The notes: generated by a model not told the origin, from the sequence alone. Shown: positions 1 through 4,696, counted from the stretch's first letter. The stretch is 7,646 nucleotides of DNA from Helicobacteraceae bacterium (GCA_947497635.1 CANMHZ010000051.1:1-7646), one strand, 5' to 3'. Made by a program: numbers and translations.

Positions 1-78
1 GATGGGGCAACACGCCTCGTTATCACCAAAGGACTAGGTTACATTCAGCGCACGGATGAAGAAAACCCCATTGATTTT

Positions 79-432
79 ATGATGCAACAAGAGCGTCGCA
101 GTGCTGTCCTCGTTCTCTCAGGAGCATTGTTCACGGCATTGCTCTCCGCATCATGCTGTTTGGTTCCAACGCTGTTTATGGTGTTTGGGATCTCTTTCGC
201 AGGAATTATCAATGTTCCCGAGTTGAACAGTTACCGCTGGATTTTTACTACTGTTGCTGTCGTGATGCTCTCTATAGGCTTTTACCAAATGGTGATTAAA
301 AAGCAAATCGAATGCGATTGTGAACCGAGTTTAACCTCTAAAATCTTAATAACTCTTTTTTGGGCACTGTTCCTCTTTAGCCTTGCCGCCCTTTTTTATC
401 CCTATTATGAGGGTTTACTATGGGGAGAATAA
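79..432 (+). CDS. MerT-like mercuric/heavy-metal transport membrane protein
   Basis: Probable inner-membrane protein that takes a soft metal ion, classically Hg(II), from a periplasmic MerP-type carrier into the cytoplasm. The 117-residue product has three hydrophobic segments (about 9-30, 52-72 and 89-109), the MerT topology. A vicinal Cys pair (C26-C27, in SASCCLVP) sits in the first helix and a second pair (C79, C81, in ECDCEP) lies in the loop between helices 2 and 3; both are the known metal-relay positions of MerT. Length matches the family (about 116). Its last 13 bases overlap the MerP-like gene, so the two are coupled. No reductase (merA) or MerR gene is in view, so the metal is uncertain. 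The start is uncertain: no good ribosome binding site precedes ATG 79 or 82, and the frame is open back to base 1 with no other usual start codon, so the protein could begin outside the window. Family assignment is fairly sure. Confidence 0.8.
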   Translation: MMQQERRSAVLVLSGALFTALLSASCCLVPTLFMVFGISFAGIINVPELNSYRWIFTTVAVVMLSIGFYQMVIKKQIECDCEPSLTSKILITLFWALFLFSLAALFYPYYEGLLWGE

Positions 433-683
433 TTTTAGGATTATTGCTGTTAACCTCTCTTGTCTATTCGAGAGAATGGAGTCTTCATATTAGTGGAATG
501 CACTGTATCGCCTGCACGCTAGCAGTCAAAAAAGCACTATTAAGCGTTCACGGTGTTCAAGAAGCAAAAGTGAATTTTAAAAATGAGAGTGCTTTTGTGA
601 ATGCAGAGGATAGAGTTAATTTAAAAATGATGCAAGACGCCGTAGCCCAGACGGGCTATACGGCGAGCGTGGTGGCGAAATAG
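420..683 (+). CDS. MerP-like periplasmic heavy-metal-binding protein (HMA domain)
   Basis: Small metal carrier of the heavy-metal-associated (HMA) fold. The 87-residue product starts with a hydrophobic signal peptide (about 1-17, ending LVYS), followed by one HMA domain with the binding loop GMHCIAC (C29 and C32), then the expected pattern of a helix, a strand (HGVQEAKVNF) and a C-terminal TGY segment. MerP proteins are about 72 residues when mature, which fits. It overlaps the end of the MerT-like gene by 13 bases, the usual merT-merP order, so it probably hands metal from the periplasm to that transporter. The second residue of the loop is His, as in many HMA domains. A related copper chaperone role cannot be excluded from the motif alone; the MerT neighbour favours mercury or a similar soft metal. 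Confidence 0.8.
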   Translation: MGRIILGLLLLTSLVYSREWSLHISGMHCIACTLAVKKALLSVHGVQEAKVNFKNESAFVNAEDRVNLKMMQDAVAQTGYTASVVAK

Positions 684-754
684 TTTATGCCCAGTAAAAT
701 CAACCCAACTTACACTTCGGATTAAGTGCTTTTGCAATCATTTGATGAAGACAT

Positions 755-778
755 CTGACCCGTATGGTGTGCAGTCTT
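755..778. repeat. Imperfect direct repeat, copy 1
   Basis: This 24-base stretch begins with CTGACCCGTATGG and matches 1227-1250 at 20 of 24 positions, the first 13 being identical. The two copies lie 472 bases apart and enclose the terminator, the IS-end-like hairpin and most of the decayed reading frame. Confidence 0.6.
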
Positions 779-787
779 TTGTCGTAT

Positions 788-817
788 TTTACACTTTTTA
801 CGCTACACTTTTATTAT
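788..817 (+). promoter_or_regulatory. Possible sigma-70 type promoter
   Basis: TTTACA (788-793) and TATTAT (812-817) are separated by 18 bases, close to the sigma-70 pattern. Transcription would begin near 824 and run about 85 bases to the terminator at 873-909, with no reading frame between. Weak evidence, since the region is AT-rich and such matches occur by chance. Confidence 0.3.
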
Positions 818-823
818 CAAAGG

Positions 824-909
824 TAGCTCTTTGTGTGTGTAAGCCATTTGCTCATGGGTACTTGCAACAATTAAGCCTCACTGCTCTTTATGGGTAGTGG
901 GGCTTTTTT
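824..909 (+). ncRNA. Candidate small RNA ending at a strong terminator
   Basis: A short interval between a possible promoter and a strong intrinsic terminator, with no plausible coding frame. It contains two copies of a degenerate block, AAGCC, then TGCTC, then ATGGGTA: 841-860 and 873-896, the second forming most of the terminator hairpin. A small inner stem (TTGC 848-851 with GCAA 864-867) is possible. It does not match 6S, SRP, tmRNA or a riboswitch that I recognise. The alternative is that it is only the 3' trailer of the merT-merP-like transcript. Confidence 0.3.
873..909 (+). terminator. Rho-independent terminator
   Basis: AAGCCTCACT (873-882) pairs with AGTGGGGCTT (896-905): ten base pairs including one G-U, around a 13-base loop, followed by a run of T to 909. 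This is a canonical plus-strand terminator, about 190 bases after the MerP-like stop codon. It ends either that operon or the candidate small RNA in front of it. Confidence 0.8.
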
Positions 910-929
910 GGTTTTATGGTTGGGTTGAT

Positions 930-951
930 ATACGTTATATTCGCATACGTT
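930..951. repeat. Short direct repeat ATACGTT x2
   Basis: ATACGTT occurs at 930-936 and 945-951, a 15-base period, just beside the IS-end-like hairpin. It could be a subterminal protein-binding repeat of a mobile element or chance in AT-rich DNA. Confidence 0.3.
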
Positions 952-963
952 AAATAAGCTACA

Positions 964-990
964 ACTCACGGGATTTGCTACCCCGTGGGC
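964..990 (-). mobile_element. Hairpin resembling an IS200/IS605-family right end (remnant)
   Basis: On the minus strand the sequence reads AAGCCCACGGGGTAGCAAAT followed by CCCGTGAGTTG. CCCACGGG and CCCGTG make a stem of at least six GC-rich pairs (967-972 with 982-987). An AAGCCCACGGG...CCCGTGGG-type hairpin is a recurring feature at the right end of IS200/IS605-family elements, overlapping the 3' end of the TnpB guide RNA. No tnpA or tnpB frame remains nearby, so this would be a relic. The resemblance is from memory of the family, not from an alignment. Confidence 0.35.
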
Positions 991-1041
991 TTTCATATTG
1001 CCACCATGTTTTCCTCTCTTCAAGCTATTCCTTCGTCTGTA

Positions 1042-1079
1042 CTAATCATTGGCGATTTCCAACATCATTAAATGATTAG
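1042..1079. repeat. Perfect 9-bp inverted repeat
   Basis: CTAATCATT (1042-1050) and AATGATTAG (1071-1079) are perfectly complementary around a 20-base loop. It ends on the stop codon of the decayed minus-strand reading frame. No T run follows on either strand, so it is not a typical terminator; it may be part of a mobile-element boundary. Confidence 0.5.
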
Positions 1080-1346
1080 CCGATCACAATAAATGTGCGT
1101 ATCCATCTAGGAAATGCTTTCTCTAATTCTTCTTTATTGACAATTCTAAAAAATCATACAAAAGTTATCATCTGAAGCTAATTTTTTATCTGGGGCATCG
1201 TAAAGAAGTCTATTGACATTTAACGCCTGACCCGTATGGATAGCAATCTTAATAAGGCGCAAAGAAACATATCCGATTAAATCCAAAAAGCTGAATATAT
1301 GAAGTTCAAGTATGCTAGAATCAATGTGATTAAAAAAAGGTTTTTT
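1076..1346 (-). pseudogene. Decayed reading frame, part resembling an ISAs1-type transposase
   Basis: On the minus strand the frame is open from 1346 down to a stop at 1146-1148, and then continues in the +1 frame to a stop at 1076-1078. The join is a run of six T on that strand (1148-1153); one T fewer restores a continuous frame of about 90 residues. The second half reads KLASDDNFCMIF, then RIVNKEELEKAFPRWIRTF. This matches the ISAs1/H-repeat transposase pattern near residues 70-100 (SHDTF..VF...DPE.LE..F..W). The first half, with KIAIHTGQALNVNRLL, is not recognised, and the catalytic DDE part is missing. There is no good start codon. I read it as a truncated, frameshifted transposon relic; confidence that it is non-functional is higher than confidence in the family. 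Confidence 0.4.
1227..1250. repeat. Imperfect direct repeat, copy 2
   Basis: Second copy of the repeat at 755-778 (20 of 24 identical, including CTGACCCGTATGG). Here it lies inside the decayed minus-strand reading frame, where it reads as KIAIHTGQ; copy 1 reads as KTAHHTGQ in the matching frame, so the repeat may derive from a duplicated coding fragment. Confidence 0.6.
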
Positions 1347-1409
1347 CTAATACATATTTTCTTAAAATAAGTGTTTTAATTAACTTTTACAAGTAAATAA
1401 GGTGGAGAA

Positions 1410-2087
1410 ATGAAAAAAATTAGATCATTGTTTTTAAGTGTTGGAACCCTTCTTATGTTATCTTTTGGATTTGGCGGATGTACTTCCATGGAAATGAAAA
1501 CTGTGCATATTCCTGAATTTAATAAAATTAGCAAGGCGGAAGTTGGAGAGAATATGTATCAAAAAATTTATGCCTACTTTTCTCATGATAAATCCGTTAA
1601 GTTGCAGAAACCAGTCGGTATAAAAAAACTCGGAGTAGATTTTTTACCAAATGATGAATTTGAATTAGTTAAATTAGAATCAGGAGATATTGCTGGGTAT
1701 AGTCGAGGAATTTATTTTGTAGATAATAACAATACTGGTTTATTTACTTATGTAATGACTTCAATTTTACCTGGTTTAACACAAAAATATTTTCTCGATG
1801 AACCAGTCAAATATGATATAATCGCTGCGAAGCCAGAGATATATGGAGCTGATTCATATAAAAAAGATGCATTATATCAAGGTAAAATTGGAAATAAAAT
1901 AAATATATCATTTAGAGAATTTTATAATGGTGTAGCTAGACCTGCATTCACGCAAAATATTGAATATGAGTTAGATGCTAATGGTACAGCAGTTATTGGC
2001 TTTCAAGGGTTGAGAATGAATGTTATTAAAGCAAGCAACGTAGATATTGAGTATGTAGTAGTCAAGGGATATGCTGATTCACTTTAA
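1410..2087 (+). CDS. Putative lipoprotein of unknown function
   Basis: The 225-residue product has a basic start (MKKIRS), a hydrophobic stretch (about 7-22) and a Cys at 24 in the context FGFGGCTS, a reasonable though not perfect lipobox, so it is probably a lipid-anchored envelope protein. The rest is soluble-looking, beta-rich and contains no motif I recognise. One hydrophobic segment lies near residues 112-125 (LFTYVMTSILPGL). The start is supported by AAGG at 1399-1402, seven bases before the ATG. It stands alone on the plus strand between two gaps carrying relic-like sequence. Its codons are far richer in A and T than those of the pet and moaA genes (many AAA, AAT, ATA, TTA), which suggests horizontal acquisition together with the flanking mobile-element debris. 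No function is proposed. Confidence 0.75.
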   Translation: MKKIRSLFLSVGTLLMLSFGFGGCTSMEMKTVHIPEFNKISKAEVGENMYQKIYAYFSHDKSVKLQKPVGIKKLGVDFLPNDEFELVKLESGDIAGYSRGIYFVDNNNTGLFTYVMTSILPGLTQKYFLDEPVKYDIIAAKPEIYGADSYKKDALYQGKIGNKINISFREFYNGVARPAFTQNIEYELDANGTAVIGFQGLRMNVIKASNVDIEYVVVKGYADSL

Positions 2088-2093
2088 TAAGCC

Positions 2094-2118
2094 GTTTAGG
2101 AATGATCTTAAACTAAAC
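2094..2118. repeat. Short inverted repeat after the lipoprotein gene
   Basis: GTTTAG (2094-2099) and CTAAAC (2113-2118) pair around a 13-base loop, starting six bases after the stop codon. A CTCTC rather than a T run follows, so it is at best a poor terminator for the lipoprotein gene. Confidence 0.35.
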
Positions 2119-2230
2119 CTCTCTTGCTCTCAACCTTCAGTTTGGGGAGTGTATACCATAACATGTCTGCATTCCCAAGGAGGATATTGGAAACGAGAAG
2201 AAATGCCTTAGCCCAAATAGGCGGGCAGCT

Positions 2231-2249
2231 CCGCTTGCTATGCAGGCGG
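2231..2249. repeat. GC-rich hairpin
   Basis: CCGCTTGC (2231-2238) and GCAGGCGG (2242-2249) pair over eight positions (one G-U) around the loop TAT. The preceding GCCC/GGGC pair (2211-2227) can form an adjacent stem. No T run follows on either strand, so a simple terminator is unlikely; it may be part of a structured RNA or a mobile-element end. Confidence 0.5.
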
Positions 2250-2340
2250 GATAAACAAATTCCTCATGTATAATTTCACCACTCTTCAGAGGGTGTCAAA
2301 CTGTTCAAGATATTTGACTGTATCTTCCAGAGCCCATTCA

Positions 2341-2362
2341 ACTTCTTTAATACTTCTTTAAC
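2341..2362. repeat. 11-bp tandem duplication
   Basis: ACTTCTTTAAT (2341-2351) is followed directly by ACTTCTTTAAC (2352-2362). Removing one unit joins two halves of a minus-strand reading frame, so the duplication looks like a recent frameshifting mutation. Confidence 0.7.
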
Positions 2363-2403
2363 ACTTATGGAATATAATGCGAGTCTAATTTCCTTCGGGA
2401 CTG

Positions 2404-2424
2404 CCCTCTTGGTTTCCAAGAGGG
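2404..2424 (-). terminator. Perfect hairpin after the PemK-like gene (possible 3' end)
   Basis: CCCTCTTGG (2404-2412) and CCAAGAGGG (2416-2424) form a perfect nine-pair stem with a three-base loop, ten bases past the stop codon of the PemK-like gene. There is no T run after it on the minus strand (CAGTCCC follows), so it would stabilise or mark the 3' end of the moaA-queE-toxin transcript rather than act as a classical terminator. Confidence 0.4.
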
Positions 2425-2434
2425 ATAAAAACTC

Positions 2435-2824
2435 TCAAAAATCAAGTAAATTCTTCAAATCGTCTTTTAAAAGTTTGAAATCTTCTTCTTTAATCATACC
2501 TATTTTTTTAGCCAATCGTTTTGCGTCATACACTTTTGCTTGCACTAAAAGAGCGGTACTCTTCTGATTTGGGAGTAATTCAAATTCAAAGAAAAAGCTT
2601 CCTGTTCTACTTTTTGTAGAAAGCGGAACTCCAAAAAATAGATTTTTGTTCAGCTTTTTAATAATCAAAACAGGTCTTGCAAAATCAACACCTTTACCAT
2701 TTTGCTCGAATCCGACATTCTCACCAACACTTGCCCAATAAATTTCTCGTTCTTTAAACTGGATGATATTACTTCTTGTAACAACTTGTTTTTTAACTTC
2801 ATTCCACTCGTCAAATTTTTTCAT
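2435..2824 (-). CDS. PemK/MazF-family toxin-like protein
   Basis: Likely an mRNA-cleaving endoribonuclease of the PemK/MazF superfamily. From the chosen start it has 129 residues: an extra N-terminal helix (FDEWNEVKKQV, about 4-14), then the PemK beta barrel with REIYWASVGENVG (26-38), the FARPVLII strand carrying the expected catalytic Arg (R50), and GVPLSTK (65-71) with the expected Ser/Thr, ending in a helical tail. This N-terminally extended subtype is known in Campylobacterota and candidate-phylum bacteria and is often encoded alone. ATG 2824 is preferred over an ATG 21 bases upstream because GAGG lies five bases before it. It follows queE by 27 bases on the same strand, so it is probably co-transcribed. 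No antitoxin gene is recognisable on either side, so activity in the cell is uncertain. Confidence 0.75.
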   Translation of the reverse strand: MKKFDEWNEVKKQVVTRSNIIQFKEREIYWASVGENVGFEQNGKGVDFARPVLIIKKLNKNLFFGVPLSTKSRTGSFFFEFELLPNQKSTALLVQAKVYDAKRLAKKIGMIKEEDFKLLKDDLKNLLDF

Positions 2825-2851
2825 TATTACCTCGCATGGATTCAATTAAAT

Positions 2852-3610
2852 TTACACCCCATGATTCTGATCCCAAATCCGAATATGCAACCTGTCTGAA
2901 TAGATAAACCCTCTCCGTTTGCAAAACTCGATCACCGCTTCACAATTGGCTTCAATATGGGCTTTGTCACCGCCTAGAGGCATACAATAAACGGGAGTAT
3001 ACGGGTGCGCTGCAATAATCGCATCGATTTCCGACTCAATATGGCTGACCAATGAAGGTTCATCCACGGTGAATTTAAAAAAACTCTCTTTGGCATGCGC
3101 AATAATTGTGCTATACATATCAGGTTTTAGTCGTCGATGTGTAGGCTCACCGCTATTGGAGAGTTTGACTGACAACGCATACGTTGCTTGCGCATAAAAG
3201 GGGTACGGTTTGAAATCGGGGGCAATCGTCCCATTCGTCTCAAACGTCACGCGATGTCCGCTGGAAATAAGGTGCTCAATAAACTCAACGAAAATCGGTT
3301 CATTCGCATAGATCAGAGGTTCACCTCCTGTGAGGACAACATCGACGTGAGGAGGGAGACGATAGCCGTTCATGATCCAAATAAGACTTTGAAGCTCTTC
3401 AATCTCCATCCACAAATCGCCAAACCCTTTGCGATCAACAGCATAGACCGTATCGCATCCGAGTACCTCTTCCCCTTTGGGTGTTTTTTCGATACATCCG
3501 AACCCCTCACATTTGAGGTTGCACCCTCCAAATCGGAAAAAGAGGGAGGGGACTCCTGTGTATTTTCCCTCACCTTGGATGGAATAAAAATGTTCGACTA
3601 AGTAGAGCAT
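2852..3610 (-). CDS. queE: 7-carboxy-7-deazaguanine synthase (radical SAM)
   Basis: Cytoplasmic radical-SAM enzyme that contracts the pterin ring of 6-carboxytetrahydropterin to 7-carboxy-7-deazaguanine, a step toward preQ0 and the tRNA base queuosine. The 252 residues start with the QueE signature EHFYSIQGEGKYTGVPSLFFR, then the cluster-binding region: C30, C34 and C52 (CNLKC ... GCDT), so the last cysteine of the usual CX3CX2C is displaced by a 15-residue insert that adds C39. LTGGEPL (93-99, SAM binding), FETNGT (123-128) and SVKLSNSGEP (147-156) follow, all family hallmarks. Start ATG 3610 has GGAGG seven bases upstream, lying inside the end of moaA; only three bases separate the moaA stop from this start, implying translational coupling. 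Other que genes are not in view. Assignment is firm. Confidence 0.92.
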   Translation of the reverse strand: MLYLVEHFYSIQGEGKYTGVPSLFFRFGGCNLKCEGFGCIEKTPKGEEVLGCDTVYAVDRKGFGDLWMEIEELQSLIWIMNGYRLPPHVDVVLTGGEPLIYANEPIFVEFIEHLISSGHRVTFETNGTIAPDFKPYPFYAQATYALSVKLSNSGEPTHRRLKPDMYSTIIAHAKESFFKFTVDEPSLVSHIESEIDAIIAAHPYTPVYCMPLGGDKAHIEANCEAVIEFCKRRGFIYSDRLHIRIWDQNHGV

Positions 3611-3613
3611 ATT

Positions 3614-4579
3614 TCACCCTCCCGTTTCATAAAATGCCCGTTTAGAGAGTTCCCCATCAGGATCAGACCAACGGTTTTTCTCAGGTTTAGTACGGATAAC
3701 CTCTTTGAGGACTAAAGTTGCTTCTTTTATATCACCGCGTCGTACGGCATCCCGAACCGACATTGCCTCATCAAAATAAAGACATGGGATCAAATTCCCC
3801 TCAGCGGTGAGACGGATACGGTTGCATTTGGCACAAAAATCGTCTTTATGCGGTTCAATAATCCCAAACACATACCCATCATCAAGGCGATAGTAGTGCG
3901 ATGGTGAATGACCATCAAATCCTTCGTCATAATAGGGATAGCGACTGCCAATAATTTCGAGAAGTTCATCATTTTGCATCCCGCGAATATCAACCTCTGC
4001 GTGAACATTTTCCATATATTCGATGAAACGAACCGACATCTTACGCTCTTTACAAAACTCTAAGACATCTAATATTTCATTATCGTTCATCCCTTTCATC
4101 GGAACCATATTTACTTTGACTCGAAATCCGACACGTAATGCCTCTTCAATTCCTGCTAATACGTGACTTAAGACATCTTTTTTGGCAATCTTCTCCGCCA
4201 CATCAGGGATTAACGAATCGATAGAGACATTGAGTCGGCGAAGTCCTGCATCATAGAGTTTTTGTGCCGCCCCTTTGAGCAAATACGCATTGGTTGTCAT
4301 CGCCAAATCAATGCCACTATTGTAGTCATGAATCATTTTGATAAATTTATCAAGGTCTTCACGAAGAAGAGGTTCACCACCCGTTATACGGATTTTTTTA
4401 ACTCCTTCATCAATGGAAACTTTGATAAATGCAAACAACTCTTCAAAATTGAGAAGGTTCTCTTTGGGTACCCATGAAAACGGTTTTTCGGGCATACAAT
4501 ACTGACATCGAAAATTACACCGCTCCGTTACCGAAACGCGCAAGTAATCGACGGTTCTCCCATAGCTATCTATTAACAC
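3614..4579 (-). CDS. moaA: GTP 3',8-cyclase (molybdenum cofactor biosynthesis)
   Basis: First enzyme of molybdopterin synthesis: with MoaC it turns GTP into cyclic pyranopterin monophosphate. The 321-residue protein has both [4Fe-4S] sites expected of MoaA: the N-terminal radical-SAM motif ERCNFRCQYCMP (C21, C25, C28) and the C-terminal CX2CX13C (C249, C252, C266, in FCAKCNRIRL ... NLIPCL). TGGEPLLR (66-73) binds SAM, and the protein ends in the Gly-Gly pair that MoaA needs for activity. Length is normal. The start is GTG 4579, chosen because AAGGA lies five bases before it and the N-terminus DSYGRTVDYLRVSVTERC aligns with the family. It is the first gene of a minus-strand unit with queE and the PemK-like gene. 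Its product would serve molybdenum enzymes such as nitrate or polysulfide reductases elsewhere in the genome. Confidence 0.95.
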   Translation of the reverse strand: MLIDSYGRTVDYLRVSVTERCNFRCQYCMPEKPFSWVPKENLLNFEELFAFIKVSIDEGVKKIRITGGEPLLREDLDKFIKMIHDYNSGIDLAMTTNAYLLKGAAQKLYDAGLRRLNVSIDSLIPDVAEKIAKKDVLSHVLAGIEEALRVGFRVKVNMVPMKGMNDNEILDVLEFCKERKMSVRFIEYMENVHAEVDIRGMQNDELLEIIGSRYPYYDEGFDGHSPSHYYRLDDGYVFGIIEPHKDDFCAKCNRIRLTAEGNLIPCLYFDEAMSVRDAVRRGDIKEATLVLKEVIRTKPEKNRWSDPDGELSKRAFYETGG

Positions 4580-4599
4580 GACTATCCTTGAAAATTCCT

Positions 4600-4605
4600 A
4601 TAATA
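4600..4605 (-). promoter_or_regulatory. Possible -10 element of the moaA promoter
   Basis: On the minus strand TATTAT lies 20 bases before the GTG start of moaA, which would give a leader of roughly 14 bases carrying the AAGGA site. No convincing -35 box is found at 17-18 bases, which is common for sigma-70 promoters of Campylobacterota. Tentative. Confidence 0.3.
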
Positions 4606-4672
4606 AGGAGCGATACGGGATGATAGCTAAAAGTAGTTTGTAGTTTTATTTAGTAGGGGAATTAGAGGAGAA

Positions 4673-4689
4673 ACCCCATAAAAAGGGGT
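4673..4689 (-). terminator. Weak hairpin terminator at the end of the pet operon
   Basis: ACCCC (4673-4677) pairs with GGGGT (4685-4689) around a seven-base loop, eight bases past the stop of the cytochrome c'-like gene. On the minus strand only TTT then CTCC follows, so termination would be leaky; the T run (TTTTTT) is better on the plus strand, where no gene needs it. Some read-through from pet into moaA is possible. Confidence 0.4.
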
Positions 4690-4696
4690 GACTTTT

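Larger units (their letters stand above)
684..1409. other. Gene-free region rich in relics (contents)
   Basis: This 726-base gap has no intact protein gene. From left to right it holds repeat copy 1, a possible promoter, a candidate small RNA with terminator, a 15-base-period repeat, an IS-end-like hairpin, an inverted repeat, a frameshifted transposase-like frame containing repeat copy 2, and an AT-only inverted repeat at 1329-1351 (ATTAAAAAAA against TTTTTTCTAAT). The last 60 bases are nearly all A and T and probably carry the promoter of the lipoprotein gene, but I see no convincing -35/-10 pair. Confidence 0.6.
2088..2434. other. Structured gap without an intact gene (contents)
   Basis: The 347 bases between the lipoprotein gene and the PemK-like gene carry the inverted repeat at 2094-2118, a second possible stem (TTGGGGA 2142-2148 with TTCCCAA 2172-2178), a GC-rich hairpin at 2231-2249, the relic of a short reading frame (2286-2434) with an 11-bp tandem duplication, and a perfect hairpin at 2404-2424. 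The GC-rich middle (2210-2250) stands out sharply from the AT-rich surroundings. I see no promoter I would defend. Confidence 0.55.
2286..2434 (-). pseudogene. Possible broken short reading frame downstream of the PemK-like gene
   Basis: Directly after the PemK-like stop codon, the same frame stays open as EFLSLLETKRAVPKEIRLALYS... With one unit of the 11-bp duplication removed, it continues as SVKEVEWALEDTVKYLEQFD and stops at 2286-2288. The acidic, helical tail looks protein-like. As it stands, the frame shifts and ends at 2276-2278. No start codon with a ribosome binding site is visible, and I do not recognise the family. It might be the tail of a lost small gene, conceivably a partner of the toxin, or simply coincidence. 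Confidence 0.25.

Noticed and set aside
684..870. Short minus-strand frames near the end of the MerP-like gene (for example ending ALNPKCKLG)
   Set aside because: Under 40 codons, no start signal, and two frames look equally plausible, so this is not called as a gene.
2088..2434. CRISPR array or integron attC site in the hairpin-rich gap
   Set aside because: No regular repeat-spacer pattern, and no paired GTTRRRY/RYYYAAC core sites.
2367..2567. Plus-strand frame of 66 codons overlapping the end of the PemK-like gene
   Set aside because: Ser/Lys-rich translation of the opposite strand, no ribosome binding site; possible as an antisense antitoxin gene in principle, but nothing supports it.
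2825..2845. Earlier ATG for the PemK-like gene
   Set aside because: It has no good ribosome binding site, whereas GAGG lies five bases before the ATG at 2824.
3188..3601. Open frame of 137 codons on the plus strand
   Set aside because: It lies fully opposite queE, whose motifs are unmistakable; no ribosome binding site and no protein-like pattern.
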